A DNA stretch of 64,000 nucleotides from Nocardioides ochotonae (GCF_011420305.2 NZ_CP061769.1:1847001-1911000); one strand, 5' to 3'. Numbered from the stretch's first letter, positions 1 through 7,972 are shown. Made by a program: numbers and translations. The notes: generated from the letters alone by a model not told the origin.

Positions 1-45
1 GTCGAGCTCTCGTCGCAGACGGGTCTGCAGGTCTACGTCGGTCAT
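1..45 (-). CDS. N-terminus of a gene downstream of the SigE-type sigma factor (partial)
   Basis: Only the first 15 codons lie in the window (MTDVDLQTRLRRELD), running off the left edge. The ATG overlaps the TGA of the sigma-factor gene as ATGA, and a GGAGGAA ribosome site precedes it, so the two are translationally coupled. In actinobacteria the gene coupled to a SigE-family sigma factor is often a membrane-bound partner or anti-sigma-like protein. That role is inference from position; too little sequence is present to assign a family. Confidence 0.6.
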   Translation of the reverse strand, partial: MTDVDLQTRLRRELD

Positions 46-542
46 CGTTCCTCCTCGGAGGTGAGCACGAGCTCGGGCATCAGCCGTCGCAGGGTGGTGA
101 AGGCTCTGCTGGTGTGCGTCTTGACGGTGCTCTCGGACACGCCGAGGATCGCCGCCACCTCGGCGACCGGCAGGTCATCGAGGAACCGCAGCGCCACCAC
201 CGCCCGTTGCACGGGCGAGAGGTCGTGGAGGGCAGCGACCAGGGTGGGGGACAGATCGGGGCTCTCGGACTGCGCGGTGTCCGGGACGACCTCGGTGGGC
301 GACTCGCGCCCGTGGCGACGGAGGTGGGAGATGCTGGCGTTGACCACTGCCCGCCACGCGTAGGCGTCGACGGTGTCCCTCCGGATTCGCGGCCACGCGA
401 GGAACAGCTTGACCAGCACGGCCTGGACCACGTCCTCGGCGGCGTGCCAGTCGCGGACCACGACGTACGACGTGCGCCGCAGCTGCGCGGCACGCGCGAT
501 GACGAACTGGTCGAACTCCGCGTCCTGCTGATGCCGGTCCAT
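42..542 (-). CDS. SigE-family ECF RNA polymerase sigma factor
   Basis: A 166-aa sigma-70-like protein of ECF size with the two expected regions. An N-terminal region 2 carries the helix around AWRAVVNASISHLRR. A C-terminal region 4 has a helix-turn-helix (VAEVAAILGVSESTVKTHTSRA) for -35 recognition. I chose the ATG at 542 (MDRHQQ) over the upstream in-frame start because a strong GGGAGGAG site lies just 5' of it. The stop overlaps the next gene start by ATGA, so it leads a small operon that continues beyond the window edge. The family usually controls an envelope or stress regulon; the signal here is not visible. The family call is sure, the specific role is not. Confidence 0.9.
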   Translation of the reverse strand: MDRHQQDAEFDQFVIARAAQLRRTSYVVVRDWHAAEDVVQAVLVKLFLAWPRIRRDTVDAYAWRAVVNASISHLRRHGRESPTEVVPDTAQSESPDLSPTLVAALHDLSPVQRAVVALRFLDDLPVAEVAAILGVSESTVKTHTSRAFTTLRRLMPELVLTSEEER

Positions 543-596
543 GCTCGCTCCTCCCGGGCGTCTCACCCTCTCTACGCGCGGGAGGGGTCCGGAGGT

Positions 597-959
597 CTAC
601 ATGGCCGCGAACAGGCCGGACGCGATGCTCAGGAAGGCGAAGCCCACCCCGAGCACGCCGAGGATCGCCGTGGCGCCGCCGACGTTGCGGGCCGTGGCGT
701 CGGGGGAGGCGAGACCGCGCTTGGCAAGGATGAGCGCCGCGATGGCCAGCAGGCCCTGGACGACACCGACAGCGATGACGGTGTCGTGGAAGGAGCCCGA
801 GCCGTCACGGGAGACGAAGGTGTCCAGCGCGAGCACCCAGGAGCCGTCGTTGAGCATGCTCAGCACGGCGAGGGTGAAGCCGGCGATCGACGCGGCGGTC
901 GGGGTGAGCCAACTGTCGGCTGCTGTGTCGGCGAGTGAGGCTCCGTGCTGCTCGGACAT
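597..959 (-). CDS. Small multi-spanning membrane protein of unknown function
   Basis: A 120-aa protein starting MSEQHG, preceded by a clear AGGAGG site, which decides the start at 959 over a longer in-frame extension. Three hydrophobic stretches are visible: around residues 22-36 (SIAGFTLAVLSML), 60-78 (VIAVGVVQGLLAIAALILA) and 94-118 (GATAILGVLGVGFAFLSIASGLF). A short polar loop containing SRDGSGSF separates the first two. No catalytic motif or known domain is recognised. It stands alone on the minus strand between the sigma factor and the NUDIX remnant, about 55 bp upstream of the sigma gene start, and may be transcribed with it. Confidence 0.75.
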   Translation of the reverse strand: MSEQHGASLADTAADSWLTPTAASIAGFTLAVLSMLNDGSWVLALDTFVSRDGSGSFHDTVIAVGVVQGLLAIAALILAKRGLASPDATARNVGGATAILGVLGVGFAFLSIASGLFAAM

Positions 960-1108
960 GGGTCCTCCTGTGCTCGGCTGTGGAGCGCTGAGGCTATCCC
1001 GCCCGGCGATCACGTGTGTTCTCGCCGGCCCCGAAGTCGGCGGCCTGCTCGACGAGGTAGGTCTCCGCACAGGCCAGCATCTCGGACCACTCGTCGGCGG
1101 CTATCCGC

Positions 1109-1125
1109 GTTCGAATCCGTTCGAA
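1109..1125. promoter_or_regulatory. Two direct GTTCGAA repeats, one helical turn apart
   Basis: GTTCGAA occurs at 1109 and again at 1119, exactly 10 bp apart, about 55 bp upstream of the NUDIX start. It could be a regulator site for that gene or just part of a decayed sequence. The spacing does not fit the canonical actinobacterial LexA palindrome (CGAAC-N4-GTTCG). Confidence 0.25.
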
Positions 1126-1179
1126 CGACCCGAAGAGTAAGTCTGAATCTGTGGAGAACTGCCGCTATGGCGCCACGAT

Positions 1180-1679
1180 GAAGTCAGTGGTCATGGTGGG
1201 ACTCGTCGACGCGCACGGGCGGCTCCTCCTGCAGGACGCGACGAGCTCGCGCCGGTCGAGCCCGAGCAGTGGCGCCTTGTGGGCGGTGGGGTCGAGGCCG
1301 GCGAGTCACCGGAAGCCGCTGCCTACCGAGAGCTGAGGGAGGAGACGGGGATCGTCTGCGACGACCTCGGCTGGCTCGGGCAGCATGACCTGCCGTGCGC
1401 CTTACACGGCCGGGACCTCGTGCATCTCTTCACCGCGGATACGTCGCTCACGGATGCGGACGCGACCTGTGGCGAAGGGTGCCAGGTCGTGTTCGTCGAA
1501 CGGAGTGTGATCCCCACGCTCGCCCTGGCGGCGACGCGGTGCCGCCGGTGCGGTGAGCCTCGGCCGATGAGTTTCGGGCCGATGAGTTCCGGGCCGATGA
1601 GTTCCGGGCCGATGAGTTCCGGGCCGATGAGTTCCGGGCCGATGAGTTCCGGACGCGGATCCTGCCTGTCCTCCTATGA
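1180..1679 (+). pseudogene. NUDIX hydrolase, frameshifted, with a tandem-repeat C-terminus
   Basis: The N-terminus (MKSVVMVGLVDAHGRLLLQD) begins at 1180 but leaves frame near 1235-1240. The neighbouring frame continues it with QWRLVGGGVEAGESPE and the Nudix box RELREETGI (pattern GX5EX7REUXEEXGU). Further on VIPTLAL is readable, then a second frame change near 1520-1560 leads into the third frame. That frame has a TGA at 1554-1556, six copies of ADEFR, and the end TRILPVLL. At least two frame lesions and one stop are needed to reconstruct about 165 codons, so the gene is almost certainly inactive unless the assembly is wrong. Its reconstructed end overlaps the start of the reductase gene by ATGA. 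Nudix proteins hydrolyse nucleoside-diphosphate-linked compounds; the substrate cannot be told. Confidence 0.75.
1563..1652 (+). repeat. Six tandem 15-bp repeats coding ADEFR
   Basis: The unit GCCGATGAGTTCCGG is repeated six times without gaps. The first copy differs by one base (TTT for TTC) and the other five are identical. The unit length is a multiple of three, so copy-number change would keep the frame. It sits in the C-terminal coding part of the broken NUDIX gene, right before the reductase start. Near-identity of the copies points to recent slippage expansion. Confidence 0.95.
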
Positions 1680-2290
1680 CGCGGATCATCGCCGACATCT
1701 CGGTCTCCCTCGACGGTTTCGTCACCGGACCCGATCCCGGGCCGGCCAACGGGCTGGGCGACGGCGGGGACGGCCTGCACGCCTGGGCGTTCTCCGAGGA
1801 CCCGGAGGACGGTCGGATCCTGCGGGAGGCGGCGGCCCGGTCCGGCGCCGTGGTGATGGGGCGCCGGCTCTTCGACGTGGTCGACGGGCCGTGGGGCTGG
1901 GACGACGAGACCGGGTACGGCGCGGGTGAGGCCGCACGGCCCGGGTTCTTCGTGCTCACCGGCTCGGCGCCCGCCGCGGTGAGGCTCACCGACCTCGACT
2001 GGACCTTCGTGACCACCGGACTCGCCGATGCGGTCGCCGCGGCGCGCGTGCACGCCGAGGCGGAGTCGGCGCGCGCCGGCACGGACCTCGATGTCGTGGT
2101 GATGGGCGGCGGTGCCACGGTCGCCTCCGCGGTCGACGCCGGCCTGATCGACGAGCTGACCCTGCACCTGGCGCCCGTGATGCTCGGCTCCGGCACGCCG
2201 CTCTTCAGCGCCGGGGCGCCGCGCACGCTGGTGCAGCGCCGCGTCGTACCGACCTCGACGGCGACACACCTGACCTACGACGTGCGCTGA
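1676..2290 (+). CDS. RibD C-terminal/DHFR-like NADPH-dependent reductase
   Basis: A 204-aa protein of the RibD_C/dihydrofolate-reductase-like fold. It starts with the strand MTRIIADISVSLDGFVTGPD typical of this family. It continues with VVMGRRLFD (the NADPH/substrate strand-helix region) near residue 60, the glycine-rich VVMGGGATVA near 142-151, and DELTLHLAPVMLGSGTPLF near the end. Length is normal for the stand-alone family. These proteins reduce pterin- or pyrimidine-like substrates, or are of unknown specificity; nothing here identifies the substrate. The ATG overlaps the TGA of the decayed NUDIX frame, suggesting the pair was once coupled. The C-terminal 390 bp are present again, truncated, at 5536-5925. 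Confidence 0.88.
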   Translation: MTRIIADISVSLDGFVTGPDPGPANGLGDGGDGLHAWAFSEDPEDGRILREAAARSGAVVMGRRLFDVVDGPWGWDDETGYGAGEAARPGFFVLTGSAPAAVRLTDLDWTFVTTGLADAVAAARVHAEAESARAGTDLDVVVMGGGATVASAVDAGLIDELTLHLAPVMLGSGTPLFSAGAPRTLVQRRVVPTSTATHLTYDVR

Positions 2291-2445
2291 GCCGGGGCGG
2301 CCGGCGCCCGGGTGGGCAGGGCACGCAGGCGGGGGTCGGGGCGTGTTCGCACATGCTGCGCTCGTCCCCCGGTGGCCGCGACGTCGGCGCGTCCGCCACG
2401 ACCTCGAGAGGCATCGCCACCCGGGGTCCACCGCGACGAGCCGAA

Positions 2446-5325
2446 TCACCTCACGGTGAACTTCCTGGTCACCTTCGCGCCGCTGCCGGTGTCGTTGCGA
2501 GCGGTCACCGTGACGGTCAACCTGCCCGTGGCCAATCGCTTGCGCTTGACCGCGAGTCTCGGTGCCGACACCACTTTGGAGACGAGCCTCTTCCTGCCCT
2601 TGGTGATGAGAACCTGGTAGCTCGTCACCGTCCCTCCGGTGCGCGGACCGGTCCACGTGATCGTGCGTGTCGATGCCTTCGGCGAACCGGAGACCTTGAT
2701 CTTGCCGACCTTGCCGGGCCTGGGCGCCTCGGCGATGACGATGTCGGTGATGTTCGACTCGCGCTGGTGGTAGTCGTCATCGCCGGCTCGCGTGGCGACG
2801 ACACGACAAGTGCCCGCTGCGCTCGCGTGCAGCACTGCGGGTGCAGACCCCGAGATGCGGCACATGGTGGCGCCGGTGGCGAAGACCAGGAACGAGTAGG
2901 CGCCGGTGCCTGAACCGCCGGAGGCCTCGAGCGTCAACGGTGTTCCGGCCACTCCCCGAACCGATGCGAGGAAGACCTCGTCCTGGTGGAACTTGGGCAT
3001 CCGGAAGGTGACCGGCTCAGACGTGGTGGGCAGGTAGCCGAAGTCGCCGTCCTTGGTCGCCGTCACGATGCACGTGCCCGGGGTCTCAGACGTCATCCGT
3101 TGATGGCCGTCGCCACGGTCATACGTACCGCAGCCACGCGCGGTGCCGTCGACGACAGTCAGGTGCACACGTCCCATGCCGCTGCCGCCCGAGCTGATCG
3201 CTGCCCAGTCCCACCCGACCTCGACGAACGAGACCGTGAGCGGTGCCTGCGGGGCGTGCGCGACCATCACGTCCGTCGGCGGCGAGCTGACCGCCCTGTG
3301 TTCCGCGTCGGCGGACTTCGTGGCGGTCACCTCACAGATGCCGGCATGGTGGGCCACCAGATACTTCCCGTCCTCGATGACGCACGTGCCGATCTGGTAC
3401 AGACCGTCGCCGAGCGGTCTCCTGGCGTAGTAGGTCATCGCTCCGGTGCCCGAGCCGCCGATCGTGGTCAAGGCAAGCGGTTGGCCGTACACAGCAGCGA
3501 GTGACGTGAGGGCCAACGGCTCCTGGTCCCGCTTGACGAGGGTGACGGCGGTGGCGGGTGACTGCGCCGCTTGATAGCGACTGTCACCCGCCCGATGCGC
3601 CGTGACCAGGCAGGTCCCCTCTGACTCAGCGAGCAGACTGGCCGCGGAGACCCGGCAGCCGGTGGCCGTTCCGTTGGCGACCGCGTAGCTCACCGCGCCG
3701 CTTCCTGAACCACCCTCGGAGCTCAGCGCCAGGGCGAAGCCCGCCGGCCCGGACGTCGACGTCACCCGCAGCGGCGCCTGTACTCCCGTGGTCTGGGTGA
3801 GCGTGGCTCGAGGTGACGTCACCGAGCGATACCCGCCGTGGCTGGCCTTGACCGCGGTGACCTCGCAGGTACCGAGGTCGTCGGACACGAGGGACGGCGG
3901 CAGCGTCGGCAGGATTCGGCAGCCCGAGGCCGTGCCGTCTACAGCGGTGAAGGTGACGTTGCCGCGGCCGGTTCCGCCCGCCGTGGTCAACGGCACGGGC
4001 ACGTTGAAGGCGCCGCCCGCCGACGTGATCCTCAAGGGTTCCTGCTCACGGAAGGCGAAGTCGACGGGCTCGACGGCACCCACTGCACACTTGGTGGCGC
4101 CCGCGACAGGTCCCGCCATGCCCCGCTGGTCCACGCGCTCGCACAGCGTATGCCCCTCCACCACGGTGCCGACCGGAATCCGGTTCACGGCCGGGCTCGT
4201 CGTGGCTGGCCGCATCGTGAGGAGCTGCCCGCCGTTGTCCGCCAGCGGTCCGAGCTGCGCCGGCGTACTCGCCTGGTCGCCCGGGCCGCTCAGGTCGCAG
4301 GTGGCGTCGTCGCCGAGGTTGTGACCGAGGCTGATCAGGCTGCCGGGATTGTTGGACTCGCATCCGCCGCCGCTGTTCCGGGCGAGGATCGTGCCTGCAT
4401 AGGCGACCTCACCGAACCCGGTGCTGACGGCACGCCCCCCTGTGTTGCCTGCGATGGTGCTGCTGAAGACCTTCGAGGACCCGGTCTGCATGTTCAGGGC
4501 ACTACCGAAGGTTGCCCAGTTCCCGTTGAACGTGGACCCCGCGACCACCATGTTGACGCCGGACAGCGCACCACCTCGAGCGGCCCGGTTGCCCGTCAGC
4601 GTGCTGTCGACCACGGTCAGCAGGCTGTCGCCAGCGCTGACCCCGCCGGCGTCGCCGTCGGACTCGTTGCCGTCGATCACACTGCGAGTGATCGTGGTGG
4701 GGACTCTCGTCCACACTCCGGCTGCGTGGACGGTGGCCGTGTTGTGCGAGACCACGCTGTCGACCACGGTCAGCGATCCGGGCTCACTCTTGAAGACCCC
4801 AGCGCCGTAGGCCGCGTGGTTGCCGGTCACCGTCGCCCGCCGCAGCGTCAGGGATCCACGCGTGGACCGCACGCCAGCGCCCATTCCGCCCCACTGGCCA
4901 CTGAGGATGCGACCGTGGCGGATCGTGATGTTCTCGAGCACCAGCGGTGCGTCGGTATCGATCACTCGGTCGAGATGCTGTCCGTCGAGCGTGGCGTTGC
5001 TGTCCGCGACACCGATGATGGTCGTCGTCGCAGTGCTGCCCGGGATCTGGATGTGGTCGTGGACGACACCGCTGACCCAGATCGTGGCTCCGCTGCCGGT
5101 CTTCGTCAGTGCGTGAGACACGGTGGCACACGGCGAGGCAGCAGACGAGCAGTCGTTGTCGCCATCGATTCCGGTCGACGAGACGTGGGCCACTGTGATG
5201 GGTGCGGATGCTCGCGCAGGAGGCCCGGAGACCGCGATCGAAGCCAAGGCCACCGCCGTGGACAGGGCGATCGCGAGGCCCCCTCGAAGTGCGCGGCTGA
5301 CCTGTGGGGCGTGGGGGCGGGGCAC
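2446..5325 (-). CDS. Large secreted beta-helix protein with five ~88-aa repeats
   Basis: A 959-aa protein with a GTG start at 5325 behind a GAGGAG site. A signal peptide (ALSTAVALASIAVSGPPARASA) occupies about residues 15-41. Residues ~45-425 look like a right-handed parallel beta-helix of the choice-of-anchor Q kind: repeated short turns such as SLTLRRATVTGN, TTITRSVIDGNESDGDAGG and NTGGRAV, ending ADNGGQLLTMRPATTSPAVN. Residues ~423-864 hold five repeats, each with EPL-type opening strands, a GGSGSGAVSY-like core and, in most, a Cys pair (NGTATGC...GTCxVTAxKAGD). The last ~90 residues resemble a fibronectin-III domain (ITWTGPRTGGTVTSYQVLI). No LPxTG or C-terminal membrane segment is present, so it is probably released or wall-associated. 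Function is unknown; an adhesin or carbohydrate-binding surface protein is plausible. It lies between the two reductase copies. Confidence 0.85.
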   Translation of the reverse strand: MPRPHAPQVSRALRGGLAIALSTAVALASIAVSGPPARASAPITVAHVSSTGIDGDNDCSSAASPCATVSHALTKTGSGATIWVSGVVHDHIQIPGSTATTTIIGVADSNATLDGQHLDRVIDTDAPLVLENITIRHGRILSGQWGGMGAGVRSTRGSLTLRRATVTGNHAAYGAGVFKSEPGSLTVVDSVVSHNTATVHAAGVWTRVPTTITRSVIDGNESDGDAGGVSAGDSLLTVVDSTLTGNRAARGGALSGVNMVVAGSTFNGNWATFGSALNMQTGSSKVFSSTIAGNTGGRAVSTGFGEVAYAGTILARNSGGGCESNNPGSLISLGHNLGDDATCDLSGPGDQASTPAQLGPLADNGGQLLTMRPATTSPAVNRIPVGTVVEGHTLCERVDQRGMAGPVAGATKCAVGAVEPVDFAFREQEPLRITSAGGAFNVPVPLTTAGGTGRGNVTFTAVDGTASGCRILPTLPPSLVSDDLGTCEVTAVKASHGGYRSVTSPRATLTQTTGVQAPLRVTSTSGPAGFALALSSEGGSGSGAVSYAVANGTATGCRVSAASLLAESEGTCLVTAHRAGDSRYQAAQSPATAVTLVKRDQEPLALTSLAAVYGQPLALTTIGGSGTGAMTYYARRPLGDGLYQIGTCVIEDGKYLVAHHAGICEVTATKSADAEHRAVSSPPTDVMVAHAPQAPLTVSFVEVGWDWAAISSGGSGMGRVHLTVVDGTARGCGTYDRGDGHQRMTSETPGTCIVTATKDGDFGYLPTTSEPVTFRMPKFHQDEVFLASVRGVAGTPLTLEASGGSGTGAYSFLVFATGATMCRISGSAPAVLHASAAGTCRVVATRAGDDDYHQRESNITDIVIAEAPRPGKVGKIKVSGSPKASTRTITWTGPRTGGTVTSYQVLITKGRKRLVSKVVSAPRLAVKRKRLATGRLTVTVTARNDTGSGAKVTRKFTVR

Positions 5326-5535
5326 GATGATTCTCCTCGGGTCTTGCTTGGCCCGAGCGGCAGCGTGCAGACATGGCGCGCGCAGAGACGCGGCACGAAG
5401 TTAGCGCACCCAGGACGGTCCCGGAGGACGATCCCACCCATTCGAATCAGGTCGCTTCGAGACGAGGAGCGCTGGGTGAGCACTGTGAACCGCCTCAGTT
5501 GCGGAGCCTCTGGCAGCACCTCCGACTCGACGGGG

Positions 5536-5925
5536 GACGACGACACCGGGTACGGCGCGGGAGAGGCTGCCCAGCCCGGGTTCTTCGTGCTCACTGGCTC
5601 GGCGCCCGCCGCGGTGAGGCTCACCGACCTCGACTGGACCTTCGTGACGACGGGGCTCGCCGATGCGGTCGCTGCGGCGCGCCGGCACGCCGAGGCGGAG
5701 TCGGCCCGCGCCGGCACGGACCTCGACGTCGTGGTGATGGGCGGCGGGGCCACCGTCGCCTCCGCCCTCGCAACGGGCCTCGTCGATGAGCTGACCCTGC
5801 ACCTCTCACCCGTCGTGCTCGGCTCCGGCACGCCGCTCTTCAGCGCCGGGGCGCCGCGCACGCTGGTGCAGCGCCGCGTCGTACCGACCTCGACGGCGAC
5901 GCACCTGACGTACGACCTGCGCTGA
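5536..5925 (+). pseudogene. Truncated second copy of the RibD/DHFR-like reductase
   Basis: Codons from DDDTGYGAGEAAQPGFFVL through to THLTYDLR match residues ~76-204 of the reductase at 1676-2290 without a single gap. Roughly ten amino-acid changes are seen over 129 residues. The N-terminal 75 residues, including the first strand and the MGRR region, are missing. The sequence upstream of 5536 is unrelated, although an in-frame GTG at 5476 would permit a fusion peptide. Similarity stops immediately after the TGA. It is best read as a duplication remnant; a translated fragment would lack half the NADPH fold. Confidence 0.85.
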
Positions 5926-6045
5926 GCGTGGCCGCCCGTCGCGTCGACGGGTCGCGGCGGCGGAAACCGCCCCGGAATCTCATCGGATGACTCCACTACA
6001 CCCCATGAGGGGAGCCGGGATGCGTCGCAGTCTGGATACATTCAA

Positions 6046-6069
6046 GTTTCATCGACCCCCGTCGGTTAC
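6046..6069 (+). promoter_or_regulatory. Possible stress-sigma (SigB-type) promoter of the STAS gene
   Basis: GTTT at 6046, a 14-bp spacer and GGTTAC at 6064 resemble the actinobacterial SigB-type consensus GTTT-N14-16-GGGTAY, with one mismatch in the -10. It lies about 20 bp before the STAS start codon, and such promoters commonly drive anti-anti-sigma genes. It is tentative. Confidence 0.3.
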
Positions 6070-6089
6070 CCCCTGCCACCTGGAGAGCC

Positions 6090-6428
6090 ATGCACTTCCA
6101 TCAGTTCACCGCCGTTCAGCACGGAGAGGCTGTGACCCTTGGCGGGGTCATCGACGAGCTCTCCCTGCAGGAGCTGCGCGCGGTGCTGGAGCACAAGGTC
6201 GGCAAGGGAGCCCTGGTCGTCGATCTCTCCCAGGTCGAGTTCCTCGCCAGTGTCGGGGTCAATGAGCTCGTCGCGGCGCTGCGTCGCGCGCCGAGCGACA
6301 GCCCGGTCACGCTGCGTGCGGTCCGGGGGTCGATCGCGCAGGTCGTGATGGAGATGAACGGGCTCCCGCACGCGACCGAGCTCACGCTGCCCGTCGAGGA
6401 GCGCTCCCGCGAGGTCGAGGCGCACTAG
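6090..6428 (+). CDS. STAS-domain protein, anti-sigma-factor antagonist type
   Basis: A 112-aa single STAS domain. The order is a strand with GEAVTLGGVIDELS, helix LQELRAVLEHK, strand ALVVDLSQVEFLASVGVNELVAAL, then strand VTLRAVRG and a final helix. The segment DLSQVEFLASVG carries the serine that partner anti-sigma kinases phosphorylate in this family. A GGAG site precedes the ATG. In the family such proteins bind an RsbW-like anti-sigma factor and free a stress sigma factor. No kinase or sigma gene is adjacent, so the partner must be encoded elsewhere. The family is clear; the regulatory target is unknown. Confidence 0.85.
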   Translation: MHFHQFTAVQHGEAVTLGGVIDELSLQELRAVLEHKVGKGALVVDLSQVEFLASVGVNELVAALRRAPSDSPVTLRAVRGSIAQVVMEMNGLPHATELTLPVEERSREVEAH

Positions 6429-6563
6429 CCCGGTGAGGTGGGGGGCTGCACACACTCCGGCGAGCACGAGCGCCGCCGTCCAGGGCAGGCAGCGGCGGTC
6501 GTAGCGTCCAGCCAGGAGCGCAGTGGCCGATCCGCCCAGTGCCCCGAGCGCCCACGGCCGCAG

Positions 6564-6713
6564 TCACTCCTCGGGCGCCACCTCGCTGTGGTCGGTGCCG
6601 AGGGCGAGGACCAGGAAGACGAACACGGCTCCGTACCCGACCACCAGGAGCGCCAGCGCCGCGTTGAGCGCGCCCCACAGCCGGCGCGCAGGTTCTCGCG
6701 TATCTGTCGGCAT
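6564..6713 (-). CDS. Small single-span membrane protein, possibly truncated
   Basis: A 49-aa reading frame (MPTDTREPARRLWGALNAAL...) with one hydrophobic helix, ALLVVGYGAVFVFLVLALG at about residues 20-38, after a basic N-terminus. The ribosome site is weak. After its TGA the same frame stays open and encodes two further hydrophobic stretches (WALGALGGSATALLAG and WTAALVLAGVCAAPHL) down to about 6430. The present gene may therefore be a shortened form of a three-helix membrane protein. No family recognised. Confidence 0.4.
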   Translation of the reverse strand: MPTDTREPARRLWGALNAALALLVVGYGAVFVFLVLALGTDHSEVAPEE

Positions 6714-6762
6714 GGCGGGGACGCTACGGTCCCGGACGGCTCGAGGACATGAGCATGGGCAC

Positions 6763-7761
6763 TCAAGCCCTGGAGGGACCCCGGCGAACCTTCTGCACCA
6801 GTACCTCGGACTCGACGGGGGCGAAGCCGAGGTCATCGTTGATCGCGCGCATCCAGACGTTGGCGTCGTCGCTGCTGGTCCGCACGCGTACCGCCTCGCC
6901 ATGCGCTTGTACGGCGAGGAGCGAGGCGACCTTGACCGCCCGGCCGAGTCCCGCGCCGCGGTGGGCGGTGAGCACGAGCGTCCCCTCGACGTGCGCCGGG
7001 CGTGCCGGATCGGCCCCGACGACCACGCACGTCCAGGCCGCGACGACGCCGTCGTCGGTGACCGCGATCGACTCGACGGAGGTGCGGCCCTGCGCGCGCC
7101 ACAGGGCCAGCTCGCGCTCGTAGTCCTCGACCGAGACCGGCGTCGGCTCCCAGCCGAGCTCGCCGTGGGGCGCCTCGGCGTCGACCAGGCCCTTGATCAC
7201 GCCCACCTGCGCGCGCAGGTGCGCCGGGACGCCGCCGAGATGGGTGGAGACGGTGGTCCCGGCGGGCACCACGACGGGCGCCAGCTCGGCGGTGGCCAGG
7301 TCGAGCTCGACCACCGTCTCCGTGGTGGCGCGCGCATAGCCGAGAGGGCCGGCGAACCTCTCGACGAGCGCATCGATCTCCGTCGCCGTCGGCAGGTAGG
7401 CGCTGGCGACGTACCGCTCCACCCGCGCGGGGACGGCCTCCTCCGCGGCCCGGGCGAGCCGCGTGCCGGTGCCGCGGCGCTGGTGCGTGGGCAGCACGCA
7501 GACGTCGACCCAGGCGGTGTCCGGGGTGTCGTCGGCGGTCGAGGAGCTGGCGAACCCGACCAGGTCGTCGCCCTCGAAGGCGCCGACGAGCTGGTGGGAC
7601 CAGCCGTTGTCGGCCTGCCACACCGCGGCCCTGGCCGCTTCGTCGAGCGGCACCCAGCCCGGCCGGGCGTGCACGGTCGCCGCGCACTCGACGCGGTAGA
7701 CCGCCCTCAGGGCGGACGGGTCGTCCACGGAGATGGCCCGCAGCTCCAACGGCACGATCAT
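6763..7761 (-). CDS. Two-domain GNAT acetyltransferase
   Basis: A 332-aa protein with two GNAT-like halves. The N-terminal half (about 1-165) contains VDVCVLPTHQRRGTGTRLARAA, a good acetyl-CoA binding motif A (Q/RxxGxG/A). The C-terminal half (about 170-330) has the matching segment GTLVLTAHRGAGLGRAVKVASL (RxxGLG), followed by VWMRAINDDLGFAPV near the end. Tandem-GNAT architecture is common in actinobacteria, and the acceptor is unknown. I start at the ATG at 7761 (MIVPLELRAI). A longer in-frame extension runs into the antisense of tRNA-Pro and is not credible. Another ATG at 7773 adds only four residues and cannot be excluded. Confidence 0.85.
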   Translation of the reverse strand: MIVPLELRAISVDDPSALRAVYRVECAATVHARPGWVPLDEAARAAVWQADNGWSHQLVGAFEGDDLVGFASSSTADDTPDTAWVDVCVLPTHQRRGTGTRLARAAEEAVPARVERYVASAYLPTATEIDALVERFAGPLGYARATTETVVELDLATAELAPVVVPAGTTVSTHLGGVPAHLRAQVGVIKGLVDAEAPHGELGWEPTPVSVEDYERELALWRAQGRTSVESIAVTDDGVVAAWTCVVVGADPARPAHVEGTLVLTAHRGAGLGRAVKVASLLAVQAHGEAVRVRTSSDDANVWMRAINDDLGFAPVESEVLVQKVRRGPSRA

Positions 7762-7854
7762 CGAACACCCCATGTCTCGAGCGGAGGGGCCGATCCTGCC
7801 TGATGTCGACAGTCGCCTCGGGAGCAGGGCGGCGCCGTGGCCGCAGAACCACGA

Positions 7855-7890
7855 AGGCCGGTCCGCCGCGTCTCCGCGGCGAACCGGCCT
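7855..7890 (-). terminator. Strong hairpin downstream of tRNA-Pro
   Basis: AGGCCGGT and then a GC-rich run pair with the matching right arm to give a stem of about 16 bp with one G-T pair and a four-base loop (GAGA on the minus strand). It lies 9 bp after the tRNA 3' end and before the GNAT gene, where a transcription terminator is expected. The following T-run is weak, as is usual in actinobacteria. Confidence 0.65.
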
Positions 7891-7898
7891 CTCGTGTG

Positions 7899-7972
7899 TC
7901 GGGCTGACAGGATTTGAACCTGCGACCCCCTGACCCCCAGTCAGGTGCGCTACCAAGCTGCGCTACAGCCCG
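7899..7972 (-). tRNA. tRNA-Pro (anticodon GGG)
   Basis: The 74-nt minus-strand sequence folds as a cloverleaf. The acceptor stem is CGGGCTG/CAGCCCG with discriminator A, and the D-arm contains AGCGCAGCTTGGTAGCGC. The anticodon stem CCTGA/TCAGG holds loop CTGGGGG, giving anticodon GGG. The T-arm is GGTTCAAATCC. The CCA end is not encoded. It reads proline codon CCC. No integrase or repeat of its 3' end is seen nearby. Confidence 0.97.

Noticed and set aside
1109-1125. GTTCGAA pair as a LexA/SOS box
   Set aside because: The spacing does not fit CGAAC-N4-GTTCG, and the neighbour is not a repair gene.
1000-1167. Minus-strand frame reading FERIRTRIAADEWSEMLACAETYL
   Set aside because: It looks protein-like but has no start codon between its upstream TAG and the first internal Met, and is too short to support. 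It may be a gene remnant.
7762-7956. 65-codon N-terminal extension of the GNAT gene
   Set aside because: It reads the antisense of tRNA-Pro and the terminator region, and no family member has it. The start at 7761 is kept.
7899-7972. tRNA-Pro as an attachment site for the neighbouring accessory genes
   Set aside because: No integrase, no direct repeat of the tRNA 3' end, and the flanking genes are ordinary chromosomal types.
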